Assembly: GCF_004361815.1 (NCBI RefSeq)
Contig: NZ_SNWA01000002.1
Coordinates: forward strand, 2,604,001 to 2,668,000
DNA from: Paraburkholderia sp. BL10I2N1
Lineage (GTDB): Bacteria > Pseudomonadota > Gammaproteobacteria > Burkholderiales > Burkholderiaceae
DNA: 64,000 bases
Reading direction: 5' to 3'
The notes beneath the pieces are model-generated. The model worked only from the letters and a program-made list of their open reading frames with translations, had not been told where the DNA came from and made no database searches. Position numbers and translations under genes: made by a program. Positions 8,707-17,888 of the stretch are shown here, piece after piece. The stretch's first letter is position 1. Every line of letters begins with the position of its first letter.

Positions 8707-10722
8707 TCATTCCCCCTTCGACGCGATGAGCGTCACCGTCACGCCCTGGCAGCTCTCGTTGCGTGCAACCTGCAGGTCGCGCCAATGCATGGTATTACCG
8801 TCCCCGAGCATCATCGGATTGTCCCGTTCATCCGGGCGTAGCACGTTGAACGGCCACGATGGACGCCGTAGCCGTTCATGCACGACCGAGCCGAGCCAGA
8901 TGGGTGTCGGAGGCAGGCCGCCAGGTTGTTCGACTGCGTACACCGTGGGCCAGAGCCGTAGCACATCGCGCTGGTCGGCGGTAGCGTACGCGCGCGCAAA
9001 CACGAGCGTGGAAGGTTCGCCGTTGTTCAGCCTCGGCAGCGCGGGAAGGTCGATGGCCGCGACGTTCGGCGACACGAGCGACAGCACGCTGCGCGTGGAA
9101 AGTGGCGCGCCTCGCGTCCAGCCGCGCTCGAGCAGTTTGGCCGTTATCTGGGTCGAAGTCGCGGCCCACTGGATGGTGATAGGTTCGCGCGGGTCGCCCT
9201 CCATGTTGGATCGATAGCACGAGAACAATTTCCAGACCGTATCGGTCCATTGAGCGGTCGTCACGACAATGGCTGACGGCGTCTCCGCGGAGGCAGATTG
9301 TTCGCGTCGCCCCGTTCCCGGCTGCGCTGCAACGCTCGCGCAAATCACGACCAGAACCGCCATCGGCATGAGCGGCCGCCCGACGGGTTTCGACGGAAAG
9401 CGCCAGACCGCGGTCAGCGCGACGGCGAAGACCCAGACAGCCGCGAGGGCCGCGCCGCCCACCGCGTCGGTAAACATAAACCGCCCGTTATAGAGTCCGG
9501 CAAGTGCCACCCCGGTCACGATGGCGACGGTGGAGGTTGCAACCAGCACGCCCGTCAGGAGGCCTACCCGCCGCACAAGCAAAAAGGCGAGAAAGCCGTA
9601 AATGACCACGGTCGCGGCCACATGGTCGCTGGGAAACGTATGAAAGCCGGGTCCGAACGCTGTCAGATGCGGGCCTTCGCGCGCAACCTGGATCGAGAAA
9701 ACCAGCAACTGGGAAAACACGACGGCGATGAGCCAGTAAGCAACCGTGTGCCAGCGGCGCTCGACCACCATCCAGACGACGACCAGAACGACCAGCGACG
9801 CCAGCGTGGGTACGCTGCCGAGCATTGAGACTACCGACAAAAGCGCGTCGCCCCACGACGAATGAAACGACTGCAGGAACCGGTAAACCGACATGTCCAT
9901 CTGGACGACCGGATTGCCCTGCGTCACGTCCCGCAGCGTCGCAAAGAACACGGCGCCAGACACGAGTAGCAGCACGGAAATCGTTGCGATGAGTCCGGTG
10001 GCGGGATTGGCTGGGTTGAGAAAGCGCAGCACGAGCCGGTGGGCCCGTGAGTCCGGCTTACGGCGTGCCCAGTTGAGCACGCGCTGCCTTGAAGAGTAGG
10101 TCCAGGCTTTCGCATGGGACAGGCCAAGGCGGGCCAGCTTGAACGTTATCCATCCCGCTGCAACGACAACCGCGACTACGACCGCAAGTCGGAAGGACAC
10201 CGCGCCTGCCAGTTCGATCGATGCGCCGAACACAACGCCTGGAAGAATATGCACCGGCGCCCAGAGCAGGGCCGAGGCGATATTGACTGCAAGGAAGCGC
10301 GCCGGCCGCATGCCCAGCATCCCCGCCACGACAGGAATAATCGCTCGCAGAGGCGCTATAAACCTCGCGAACACCACGCTTTTGGCGCCATGCATTTCGA
10401 AGTACTTTTGCCCAGCGAAAAGCAGGCCCGGGTGGGTGCGAAATGGCCACAACTGCGTGATGGTTGCCCTGTGACGGGCGCCGAACCAGTAGCTGGCTGC
10501 ATCGCCCGCCACCGCGCCGACGATGGCGCAGACCATGACCCATCCCAGATTCAGTGCGCCCGCGCCGACCAACGCGCCCGCCAGGAACATCGCGGTGCTG
10601 CCGGGAACGAACGTGCCGATGAACGCGATGGATTCGAAGGAGGCCGCCAGAAACACGACCACGAACGCCCAGCCCGGATTGGCGGCCAGAAGATGCAGCA
10701 GTTTGAAATAGGCATGCTCCAT
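8707..10722 (-). CDS. DedA - PAP2 - LssY_C fusion membrane protein
   Basis: A 671-residue protein with three parts. Residues 1-190 form a DedA/SNARE-associated domain (the FIGTFVPGSTAMFLAG and GDAASYWFGARH stretches, several membrane helices). Residues about 230-430 form a PAP2-like polytopic domain, and the last 200 residues resemble the LssY C-terminal domain. Such fusions are taken to act in membrane lipid or undecaprenyl phosphate handling. The PAP2 part looks catalytically weak: the usual PSGH is PSDH, and the last His motif is replaced by GRFMFTD. The next gene on this strand, a Crp/Fnr regulator, lies 58 bases upstream. Confidence 0.85.
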   Translation of the reverse strand: MEHAYFKLLHLLAANPGWAFVVVFLAASFESIAFIGTFVPGSTAMFLAGALVGAGALNLGWVMVCAIVGAVAGDAASYWFGARHRATITQLWPFRTHPGLLFAGQKYFEMHGAKSVVFARFIAPLRAIIPVVAGMLGMRPARFLAVNIASALLWAPVHILPGVVFGASIELAGAVSFRLAVVVAVVVAAGWITFKLARLGLSHAKAWTYSSRQRVLNWARRKPDSRAHRLVLRFLNPANPATGLIATISVLLLVSGAVFFATLRDVTQGNPVVQMDMSVYRFLQSFHSSWGDALLSVVSMLGSVPTLASLVVLVVVWMVVERRWHTVAYWLIAVVFSQLLVFSIQVAREGPHLTAFGPGFHTFPSDHVAATVVIYGFLAFLLVRRVGLLTGVLVATSTVAIVTGVALAGLYNGRFMFTDAVGGAALAAVWVFAVALTAVWRFPSKPVGRPLMPMAVLVVICASVAAQPGTGRREQSASAETPSAIVVTTAQWTDTVWKLFSCYRSNMEGDPREPITIQWAATSTQITAKLLERGWTRGAPLSTRSVLSLVSPNVAAIDLPALPRLNNGEPSTLVFARAYATADQRDVLRLWPTVYAVEQPGGLPPTPIWLGSVVHERLRRPSWPFNVLRPDERDNPMMLGDGNTMHWRDLQVARNESCQGVTVTLIASKGE

Positions 10723-10780
10723 CAGCGCCTCCGCAGCAGCGCTGTGCCAGCCATGCTCCTGTCAGGGATCCGGCCGCGTG

Positions 10781-11530
10781 TCACATTTGCTCCCGTCCAT
10801 ACGCAGACAGTCCGGCTAGATCGAGCACCTCAATCTGGTTGTACGAAAGCCGGACCAGACCGGCTTTCTCGAGGCCCTGCAACGCCTGATTGATCCGTTG
10901 CCGCGATACGCCGGCCAACAGTCCGACTTCTTCCTGCGAGATCGCGAGGACGCGGCCGGTCTCGGGATACAGATCCGGGTTGAAGAGTTGCGCGAGCGCC
11001 TGCGCCACTCTCGCGTCGACATCGAGCAGGCGGCTGTTCTGGATCGACGCGATGAATTCGCCCATCCGGTTGTTGAGCTGATGAATGACAAAGCCGGTGA
11101 AGGGCAGACTGGTAGAAAGCAGTTCATGGAATGTCGCGAGCGGCACGAACATCACAAGCGAGCGCTGGATGGCCACGACGTCGTATTTCCGGAGTTCGCG
11201 CTTGATCACGCTGCCTTCCCCGAACCAGCCGCCCGGAGGCACGCCGGACAGTGTGCAGCTGCGTCCCGACGTATTGTAGATGGCCAGTTTGAGAAGCCCG
11301 GAGTGGACCCCAATCCAGTAGTCGGAAGGCGCGCCGCGATGTGCCACCCACGCGCCGCTTTCGCGATACTCCGCATGCGAAGTCGCAAGCACCCGTTCCT
11401 GATGCCCGGCAGCCAGTGCGCGGAACCAGGCGCACGAAGCAAACAGCGCGGCCACGCTGAACCGTCCGGTTTCCTCGGGCACATCCGGCTCGTCGCGGGT
11501 TGAGACGGGCGGGTTGTCTGTATCGTTCAT
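10781..11530 (-). CDS. Crp/Fnr-family transcriptional regulator
   Basis: A 249-residue regulator with an N-terminal cyclic-nucleotide-binding-type beta roll (about residues 30-150) and a C-terminal Crp-type winged HTH around ISQEEVGLLAGVSRQRINQA. No N-terminal cysteine cluster is present, so it is not an Fnr-type oxygen sensor. ATG at 11530 (MNDTDN) is preferred over an in-frame start 120 bases upstream that lies in low-complexity sequence. It is divergent from the acyl-CoA synthetase gene 224 bases away and may control it; the ligand is unknown. Confidence 0.88.
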   Translation of the reverse strand: MNDTDNPPVSTRDEPDVPEETGRFSVAALFASCAWFRALAAGHQERVLATSHAEYRESGAWVAHRGAPSDYWIGVHSGLLKLAIYNTSGRSCTLSGVPPGGWFGEGSVIKRELRKYDVVAIQRSLVMFVPLATFHELLSTSLPFTGFVIHQLNNRMGEFIASIQNSRLLDVDARVAQALAQLFNPDLYPETGRVLAISQEEVGLLAGVSRQRINQALQGLEKAGLVRLSYNQIEVLDLAGLSAYGREQM

Positions 11531-11754
11531 GGTTATCGGACCGGTGCAAACTGCAGGCAGCAATGCTGCGGCACTGCGAGGGTAACGCAGGAGCAGTGCC
11601 GGGGGTAGCAGCAACGTGGGCGCGGGACAGGCCCGCATGCTGCGGAGCAACGGGACTCTGTCATCGCGGTGACAGACAGCCGTCGGCGATGTCGCTACGC
11701 TAGATAAAATACCCGAAAAACACGAGCGTACGCAAAATCAACGGAGACAAGGTC

Positions 11755-13446
11755 ATGCCGAATATTTTCGAGGACGGACTGGGGCAGTGCGAGGCGAACC
11801 ACGTGTCATTGACGCCGGTCGATTTCATCGCCCGTGCCGCAGAAGTTTATGGTGAGCGTCTCGCGGTCGTCCATGGGGACGTACGCCGAACCTGGGGCGA
11901 AACGTACGACCGCGTGCGGCAGCTGGCCGACGCGTTGCGTCAGGCGGGCGTGCAGCGTGGCGACACCGTCGCCGTCCTGCTGCCGAACATCCCGCAGATG
12001 ATCGAGGCGCACTTCGGCGTGCCCATGCTCGGCGCGGTGCTGAACGCGCTGAATACGCGGCTCGACGTCTCGTCGATGTTGTTCATGTTGCGGCACGGCG
12101 AGGCGAAGGTGCTGATCGTCGACACCGAGTACGCTGAACTCGCGCATCGGGCATCGCTTGATTTTCCGGATCTCACGATCATCAGCGTGAGCGACGTGAT
12201 GCCTGCCGACCCCGAGCGCTTTGCTCGCGCAACCGATTACGAAGCCTTCCTCGCAAAGGGTGACGCGGCCTTTCGCTGGACGCCGCCGGCGGACGAATGG
12301 GAGGCGATCGCGCTCAACTACACGTCCGGCACCACGGGCGACCCGAAGGGCGTCGTGTATCACCATCGAGGCGCGTATCTGAATGCGCTTAGCAATATTC
12401 TCGAATGGGACATGCCGAAGCACGCCGTGTACCTCTGGACGTTGCCGCTCTTTCACTGCAACGGCTGGTGCTTTGCATGGACCGTCGCGGCCCGTGCGGG
12501 CGTCAACGTATGCCTGCGAAAGTTCGATGCGAAGCACGTGTTCGAGCTGATTCGCCGCGAAGGCGTCACCCACTATTGCGGTGCGCCGATCGTGCAGAGC
12601 GCGCTTGCCAATGCGCCCGCCGAGTGGCGTGAAGGAATTGACCACGTCGTGCGCACGATGGTCGCGGGCGCCGCGCCTTCCCCTGCGGTGATCGGCAAGA
12701 TGAAGGAGATCGGCTTCGACCTGACGCACGTGTACGGGCTCACCGAGGTCTACGGCCCCGCAGCCGTATGCGCGAAACAGGCCTGCTGGGACGAACTGGG
12801 CGACGACGAGCGCGCCCGGCTGAATGCCCGTCAGGGTGTCCGCTATCACCTGCAGTCGGGTGTCGCGGTGCTCGATCCCGATACGCTCGAGCCGGTGCCG
12901 AACGACGGCGAAACGCTTGGCGAGATCATGTTCCGCGGCAACATCTGTATGAAGGGTTACCTGAAGAATGAACGGGCAACCAGCGAAGCGTTTCGCGGCG
13001 GCTGGTTCCATACGGGCGATCTCGGTGTGCTGATGCCGGATAACTACGTCCGCATCAAGGATCGAAGCAAGGACATCATTATTTCGGGTGGCGAGAATAT
13101 CTCCAGCATCGAAGTGGAGGACACGCTGTACCGGCATCCGGCAGTATCCGTCGCGGCAGTCGTGGCGATGCCGGATCCGAAGTGGGGCGAAGTGCCGTGC
13201 GCCTTCGTCGAACTGAGGGACGGTGCGCAGGTGACCGCCGAAGAAATCATTGCCCATTGCCGGTTGTTTCTGGCCGGTTTCAAGCTGCCCAAGATGGTGT
13301 GTTTCGGCGAGCTGCCGAAGACATCGACCGGGAAGATCCAGAAGTTCGAGTTGCGTGCGCGGGTGCGCTCCGGCAGCGCGATCGATCTTGCCGGCGATTG
13401 CGGGACTGCTGCGCAGGATCAGGCGTCACGCAAGGAGGGGAGCTAG
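11755..13446 (+). CDS. AMP-dependent acyl-CoA synthetase
   Basis: A 563-residue adenylate-forming ligase. The P-loop YTSGTTGDPKG is at residues 189-199, the adenine/acyl motif at YGLTEVYGPA, the hinge TGDLG and DRSKDIIISGGENISS, and the catalytic lysine in the C-terminal TSTGKIQKF. It would activate a fatty or short carboxylic acid to its CoA thioester via acyl-AMP. The overall pattern resembles the 3-methylmercaptopropionyl-CoA ligase / medium-chain ligase group rather than long-chain FadD; substrate not certain. It stands alone, divergent from the Crp-family regulator. Confidence 0.92.
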   Translation: MPNIFEDGLGQCEANHVSLTPVDFIARAAEVYGERLAVVHGDVRRTWGETYDRVRQLADALRQAGVQRGDTVAVLLPNIPQMIEAHFGVPMLGAVLNALNTRLDVSSMLFMLRHGEAKVLIVDTEYAELAHRASLDFPDLTIISVSDVMPADPERFARATDYEAFLAKGDAAFRWTPPADEWEAIALNYTSGTTGDPKGVVYHHRGAYLNALSNILEWDMPKHAVYLWTLPLFHCNGWCFAWTVAARAGVNVCLRKFDAKHVFELIRREGVTHYCGAPIVQSALANAPAEWREGIDHVVRTMVAGAAPSPAVIGKMKEIGFDLTHVYGLTEVYGPAAVCAKQACWDELGDDERARLNARQGVRYHLQSGVAVLDPDTLEPVPNDGETLGEIMFRGNICMKGYLKNERATSEAFRGGWFHTGDLGVLMPDNYVRIKDRSKDIIISGGENISSIEVEDTLYRHPAVSVAAVVAMPDPKWGEVPCAFVELRDGAQVTAEEIIAHCRLFLAGFKLPKMVCFGELPKTSTGKIQKFELRARVRSGSAIDLAGDCGTAAQDQASRKEGS

Positions 13447-13454
13447 GTAGTGAG

Positions 13455-13484
13455 CGCGGCGGCTGCGCAACGGCCGCCGCCGCG
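13455..13484. terminator. Possible hairpin between convergent genes
   Basis: A 9-bp GC-only stem (CGCGGCGGC with GCCGCCGCG) with a 12-base loop between the acyl-CoA synthetase stop and the convergent LysR stop. There is no clear T run, so termination is inferred from position and stem only. Confidence 0.35.
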
Positions 13485-13496
13485 TTCCTGAACGGC

Positions 13497-14438
13497 TTAT
13501 CCCTTCGACCCGACCCGCCTGCTGCGTGGCCGCTGCGTCTCTGCGATGCCGCGCTGTGTGCGCAGCACATCAAGCAATACAGTAAGCGCGGGATTCGTCG
13601 TGTCCGGCAGCCACGCCAGCGCCACCTCGATACGCAGTTCGGCCTGCTCCTTCAATTCGCAATACACGACGCCCGCCCGCGCAATCGATTTCAGCGATGA
13701 AGGGATCAGTGCAACGCCTTCGCCGGCTGCGATCAGGCTGAGCAGCACGTGATGATCGGCGGGCTCGGCCACGCGGGACGGATTGAAGCCGCGCGCCTGA
13801 AACAGCTTCTCGAAGTGATCGAAGTAAGCAGGATTGATGCGTCGCTGCGGCCAGAATAGCGTGTCGCCGGCGAGTTCCATGAGCGAGATGCGCCGGCGTT
13901 TGCTCAACGCATGATCCGCGGGGAGTGCGACGACCAGCGGGTCGACGAGCAGACGCTCGACGATGAGGCCGTCGGTCTCGGTTGGGAGGCCGATCAACGC
14001 AGCGTCGAGCGCGCCGCGGCGAATGTCCGCGACCGACTCCTGCGAGTACTGACGCTTCTGCACCAGTCGCAGCGACGGCTCGCGCGCCTTCAGCGCGGGC
14101 TGTAGCGAGGTGAACAACGCCGGATCCAGAACCGTTGTGATGCCGAGCCGGAGTTCGAGTCGCTGCTCCGCCCGCTGCCTCACGCGCGCCAGCATCGTGT
14201 CGGCATCCCCGAGCAGCTGGCGGGCTTCCTTCAGAAGATGCGTTCCCGTCGACGTCAGCAACACGCGAGCCCGGTCACGATCGAAGAGCCGTGCGCCGAC
14301 GATCTCTTCGAGGACCTGGATCTGTCGCGTCAAAGGCGGCTGCGTGATCGAAAGACGCTCCGCGGCGCGGCGAAAACTCAGTTCCTCCGCGACGGCGACG
14401 AAATACCTGAGTTGCCAGAGTTCGACTCGAGCCTGCAT
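13497..14438 (-). CDS. LysR-family transcriptional regulator, CatM/BenM-like
   Basis: A 313-residue LysR regulator with the N-terminal HTH (LRYFVAVAEELSFRRAAERL and SITQPPLTRQIQVLEE) and a substrate-binding domain. The ITQPPLTRQI sequence and the exact ATAC-N7-GTAT dyad just upstream of its start both fit the CatM/BenM/CatR branch, whose members respond to aromatic-pathway intermediates. It is divergent from a carboxymuconolactone-decarboxylase-family gene 131 bases away, which is its most likely target. The inducer is not known. Confidence 0.9.
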   Translation of the reverse strand: MQARVELWQLRYFVAVAEELSFRRAAERLSITQPPLTRQIQVLEEIVGARLFDRDRARVLLTSTGTHLLKEARQLLGDADTMLARVRQRAEQRLELRLGITTVLDPALFTSLQPALKAREPSLRLVQKRQYSQESVADIRRGALDAALIGLPTETDGLIVERLLVDPLVVALPADHALSKRRRISLMELAGDTLFWPQRRINPAYFDHFEKLFQARGFNPSRVAEPADHHVLLSLIAAGEGVALIPSSLKSIARAGVVYCELKEQAELRIEVALAWLPDTTNPALTVLLDVLRTQRGIAETQRPRSRRVGSKG

Positions 14439-14453
14439 GAACGTGTCCGCGGA

Positions 14454-14476
14454 GTATCTGATACCCGAAAGGTATC
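14454..14476. promoter_or_regulatory. LysR-type operator, overlapping dyads
   Basis: Two overlapping dyads share the middle arm: GTATC-T-GATAC, then GATACC-CGAAA-GGTATC. The second contains an exact ATAC-N7-GTAT, the consensus of CatM/BenM/CatR-type regulators. It lies 16 bases upstream of the LysR start and in the intergenic space before the decarboxylase-family gene, so it could serve both promoters. Confidence 0.7.
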
Positions 14477-14569
14477 ACGCCGAAGGCATTGGCGCATCCT
14501 GGGCGGGATCGCTATCTTCCTTGTCGACGGGCCGGCAGTGACGCACGGCACGACTTTCCAGAGGACACG

Positions 14570-15361
14570 ATGAACGACGCTCAATCAACCATGACGCTCG
14601 GCCGCGAATATCTCGCTGCGATTGAAAAGACCCATCAACCTTCGATCGTCGACGCGCTGAAAGACGTTGCGCCGGATCTCGCCGGCATGGCCATCAGCTT
14701 CGCGTATGGCGAGATCTATGCGCGTCCGGGGCTCGATCTGCGTGAACGTCAGCAGGTAACCGTGGCCGCGCTCGCATCGATGGGCGGCGCTGAGCCGCAA
14801 CTGAAATTCCATATCGCCGGGGCGTTGAACGTCGGCTGTACGCCTGAGGAAATCGTCGAACTGATGACGCATCTTGTCGTGTATGCGGGCTTTCCGGCAG
14901 CACTGAACGGCGTGTATGCCGCGAAGGCCGTGTTCGGCGAACGGGGCGTTACGGTAAGCGCAGAACCGTTCGCCTCGGGGCAAACGCGGTACGCAGACGG
15001 CCTTGCGTGCCTGCGTGCGATCGATGGCGCGGTGGGCGAGCGTGTGATCGAGTCGCTCAAGGACATTGCGCCCGACCTCGGACGTTTCATCATCGAATTC
15101 AGCTTCGGCGAAGTTTACCGGCGTCCCGCTCTGGACCTCGTATCGCGCGAACGGGTAACGGTCGCCGCGCTGGCGGCTATGGGTAGCGCTACGCCGCAAC
15201 TCAAGGTTCATATGCATGGTTTCCTCAACGTCGGCGGCACGCGTGCACAACTGGTCGAGATCGTCACGCAGATCGCTGCGTACGCCGGATTTCCTCGTGC
15301 GATCAACGCCGCCCTCGCGGCAAAAGACGTGCTGAACGATCGCGAGCACGCTAGCCACTAG
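14570..15361 (+). CDS. Carboxymuconolactone decarboxylase-family protein, two CMD domains
   Basis: A 263-residue protein made of two tandem CMD/AhpD-like domains (about residues 25-125 and 155-255). Both repeats carry the same pattern: SFAYGEIYARPGLDLRERQ with LKFHIAGALNVGCTPEEIVE in the first, SFGEVYRRPALDLVSRE with LKVHMHGFLNVGGTRAQLVE in the second. No AhpD CxxC pair is seen, so peroxidase activity is unlikely; a lactone decarboxylase or related role is possible. ATG 14570 gives the normal N terminus. Divergent from the CatM/BenM-like LysR gene, which suggests a part in aromatic-compound breakdown. Confidence 0.85.
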   Translation: MNDAQSTMTLGREYLAAIEKTHQPSIVDALKDVAPDLAGMAISFAYGEIYARPGLDLRERQQVTVAALASMGGAEPQLKFHIAGALNVGCTPEEIVELMTHLVVYAGFPAALNGVYAAKAVFGERGVTVSAEPFASGQTRYADGLACLRAIDGAVGERVIESLKDIAPDLGRFIIEFSFGEVYRRPALDLVSRERVTVAALAAMGSATPQLKVHMHGFLNVGGTRAQLVEIVTQIAAYAGFPRAINAALAAKDVLNDREHASH

Positions 15362-15562
15362 CGTCTGGAAATCCGCAAAGATGTGAGGAATCTGGAAGCT
15401 TGCGGGAAGCTTGCGAATTCCAGCCGCGAATCGTTCAGAACCTGAGGAATATTCCAACCGGCCCCTTGATAGCTTGATTCAATTTGCATCCCGATGTGTC
15501 GCATCCTCTAATGAATATCCGCAGTCGTTTCCCTGGATTGTCCAACCCCCGGAGAGCGCCCC

Positions 15563-15760
15563 ATGGCAAAGCCGAACGTTGAGGAAGTCGTAGAGGAAAT
15601 TGCCCGACAGACCCATACCCCTCAGGAAACCGTGTCCAGAATGTATGCCGACACATGGGCGCAGTACAACGAGGGCGCTGTGATACGTGACTATCTCCAT
15701 GTGCTCGTCGCTAAACGCGTACGCGAAAATCTCCGCAACGGCTCCGGCGGAAAACACTGA
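15563..15760 (+). CDS. DUF3562 family small protein
   Basis: A 65-residue protein resembling the DUF3562 family common in Burkholderiaceae, with the typical helical opening NVEEVVEEIARQTHTPQETV and the ending VLVAKRVRENLRNG. A GGAG site lies about 10 bases upstream of the ATG. Function unknown. It stands alone. Confidence 0.75.
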   Translation: MAKPNVEEVVEEIARQTHTPQETVSRMYADTWAQYNEGAVIRDYLHVLVAKRVRENLRNGSGGKH

Positions 15761-15941
15761 CGCCCGCCGGCTGTAGAAGGAACTTCGACATCTCACCTCA
15801 ATACGCCGCGCTTTCCACGGTGTAATAGTCGGGCTTCTTTCAGACCATAATACGATCCGGATTGCTTGCCCTCGCAAGCGGCACAATCAACCGAAGGAAG
15901 AACTGGCCTGCCCGCGGCGCAGGCCAGTCCGACACGCAAGC

Positions 15942-16205
15942 TCAGTGGCTTCCCGCGGACGCCGCACCGCTTTTCGCGGGCGCGGCCGCGTTCTGCTGGG
16001 CGAGGCGCTCCGCTTTCATCCGCGCAACCAGCGGTGCATAGATCGGGTTCACGTCGGGATAGGAGGTATCGGTCACGTAGTTGAGGCCGTTCTGTTGCGC
16101 TTCGATCAATTCCTGATAGACCTGTGCGCGCGTCTTGCCCTGGGCAAATGCACTTGACGAGGCGAGAACGGCGAGCGAAAGGGTAAGCATGGCGAGAGTC
16201 TTCAT
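15942..16205 (-). CDS. DUF4148 domain periplasmic protein
   Basis: An 87-residue protein with a signal peptide (MKTLAMLTLSLAVLASSSAF, cleavage after AFA) and the DUF4148 pattern TRAQVYQELIEAQQNGLNYV followed by YPDVNP. This family is abundant in Burkholderiales; function unknown. ATG at 16205 is preceded by an AGGAG site, so the upstream in-frame start at 16250 is rejected. Expected in the periplasm. Confidence 0.85.
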   Translation of the reverse strand: MKTLAMLTLSLAVLASSSAFAQGKTRAQVYQELIEAQQNGLNYVTDTSYPDVNPIYAPLVARMKAERLAQQNAAAPAKSGAASAGSH

Positions 16206-16511
16206 TTCCAGCTCCTGAGCGTGTTGTGCGGTATGCAACCCGTAGAACACGACTTCAGCGCCATAAATTCCCGTTTCAAGGATGAAGAATTAAACGGGAT
16301 CGATTGCGCATTTGATTTAAAGAGGATATCGAAGTAAGTTTGAATAAGCGGGAATAAAGCTCTGCGATCCTGAGTCAACCATCCACGATGGGCGAGCGTC
16401 GTAAAGCACTGCGCGTGCACGGAAATCAACGCGAGAATATGTCGGCGGAATGGAATAAATCGACCCGCGTCGTGTTCACAGGGTGACAGCAATTTTTTCA
16501 GCAAAGCAGAC
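16206..16511. other. Divergent intergenic region
   Basis: About 306 bases between the divergent DUF4148 gene and the first anti-sigma-like gene. It is more A/T-rich than its surroundings (16255-16350), as expected for promoters, but no confident -35/-10 pair or dyad was found. No gene is supported. Confidence 0.4.
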
Positions 16512-17240
16512 ATGCGACCTTCCCGCTCCACCGCCGAATCCGTCTTGTCAGAAACCGACATTCAGGCTTTCGTCGACGGACTGCTTGCGCCCGAGCGCGC
16601 CGCGCAGATGCGGCGCTATCTGCACGACCGGCCCGACGAAGCACGGCGCGTCGCTTTCTATGGCAAGCTGAACCGGCAGATGCAATCCAGCTTTCAAAAT
16701 ACCGACGATGAGGAGCGTACGCCGTTCTCGTCTCTCCGGCTCTATGGCGCGTCGTTGGCCGGCAGCCTGCGGCGCCGTGCGCGGGTCATCGCGGCGGTCT
16801 TGCTGGTGATGCTATTGGCGGCGGGTGCCTTCGTATGGGCGGCGCACGTCCCGGACGACGCACTGGATGCGGCTGCGATCATGGCGCTCGAACGCGCCAC
16901 GGCGATGAAAGCGCCGCCGGATCCCGGTGTAGATGGCCGCACCCTTGCCGCCGCGCCGGATCTCTCCAGTGTCGGTCTGCGCGCCATGGGCGCGATTTCG
17001 CAGAGGGTCGGTCCATTTGCGCTTGCCAGCGGATTCGTCTACCGCAATCCGGCCGGCGAGCTGGCGGTCCTGTTATCGGTGCCGGACCTGACTGCGACGG
17101 TGCAACCGCATTGGCAGGCGCGCCGGGTCGGCGCAACCCGGGTGCTGAACTGGACCACCGTGCGTACCAGATTCGTGCTCGCCGGCCGTGCCGATACGCG
17201 GGGGCTGATGCGCGGTGCCGATCTGATGGCGCAGCACTGA
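16512..17240 (+). CDS. Anti-sigma-factor-like membrane protein (first of two)
   Basis: A 242-residue protein with an N-terminal cytoplasmic segment (TDIQAFVDGLLAPERAAQMR) like that of transmembrane anti-sigma factors, one membrane helix at about residues 89-111 (VIAAVLLVMLLAAGAFVWAA), and a periplasmic domain. No HxxxCxxC zinc motif is present. It lies 130 bases upstream of an ECF sigma gene on the same strand. Its N-terminal pattern (AFVDG.L) is shared with the anti-sigma-like protein downstream of the sigma factor, so the two are probably related. Confidence 0.7.
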   Translation: MRPSRSTAESVLSETDIQAFVDGLLAPERAAQMRRYLHDRPDEARRVAFYGKLNRQMQSSFQNTDDEERTPFSSLRLYGASLAGSLRRRARVIAAVLLVMLLAAGAFVWAAHVPDDALDAAAIMALERATAMKAPPDPGVDGRTLAAAPDLSSVGLRAMGAISQRVGPFALASGFVYRNPAGELAVLLSVPDLTATVQPHWQARRVGATRVLNWTTVRTRFVLAGRADTRGLMRGADLMAQH

Positions 17241-17369
17241 GCACGGCACCCAAGCGAAACAAAAAATCCGGAACGCGGGAATAAACGGCCATAAACGGTG
17301 TTTGCCCGCTATCTATTCATGATGCGTCTGCGTGAGGCGGCGCCGGGGCTGACAGAGAAAGGAAGGACG

Positions 17370-17888
17370 ATGAACGTCCGTGACGGATTAATGGATCACG
17401 TGCCGCGGCTGCGGCGCTACGCACGCGCGCTGATCAACAACCGCGACCTGGCAGACGACCTGGTTCAGGACACCCTTGAGCGCGCGCTTCGCAATGCCGG
17501 ACAGTTCAGGCCGGAGACGGATCTTCGCGCCTGGCTGTTCACCCTCATGCACAACGTGTTCGTCAATCAGGTTCGCAAGGCCGGTTCGCGCGCGGTCCAC
17601 GTGTCAGTCGACGACGAAGGCCTGCCGGAAGGCGAGTGGGCCGTGGCGGGTAACCAGTCGCAATCGCTGGAAGTGCGCGATCTCGACTACGCGTTGCAGC
17701 GTTTGCCTGATGACCAGCGTGAAGTGGTGCTGCTCGTCGGCCTCGAAGAAATGAGCTATGCCGATGTGGCGCTTGCCCTGGGTGTGCCGATCGGCACCGT
17801 GATGTCGCGTCTTTCGCGTGGCCGCGAGCGGCTGCGCGCATTGATGGCGGGCACGCAGCCGGGCGCGAAATTAAAGGTGGTGCGATGA
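17370..17888 (+). CDS. ECF-family RNA polymerase sigma factor
   Basis: A 172-residue sigma-70 factor with region 2 (LADDLVQDTLERALRNAGQF with DLRAWLFTLMHNVFVNQVRK) and region 4 (ALQRLPDDQREVVLLVGLEE with SYADVALALGVPIGTVMSRL). It lacks region 3, as ECF factors do. The ATG at 17370 has GGAAGGA just upstream and is preferred to an in-frame start at 17298. The stop overlaps the start of the anti-sigma-like gene (ATGA), so the pair are co-translated. The target regulon is not visible in this window. Confidence 0.92.
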   Translation: MNVRDGLMDHVPRLRRYARALINNRDLADDLVQDTLERALRNAGQFRPETDLRAWLFTLMHNVFVNQVRKAGSRAVHVSVDDEGLPEGEWAVAGNQSQSLEVRDLDYALQRLPDDQREVVLLVGLEEMSYADVALALGVPIGTVMSRLSRGRERLRALMAGTQPGAKLKVVR

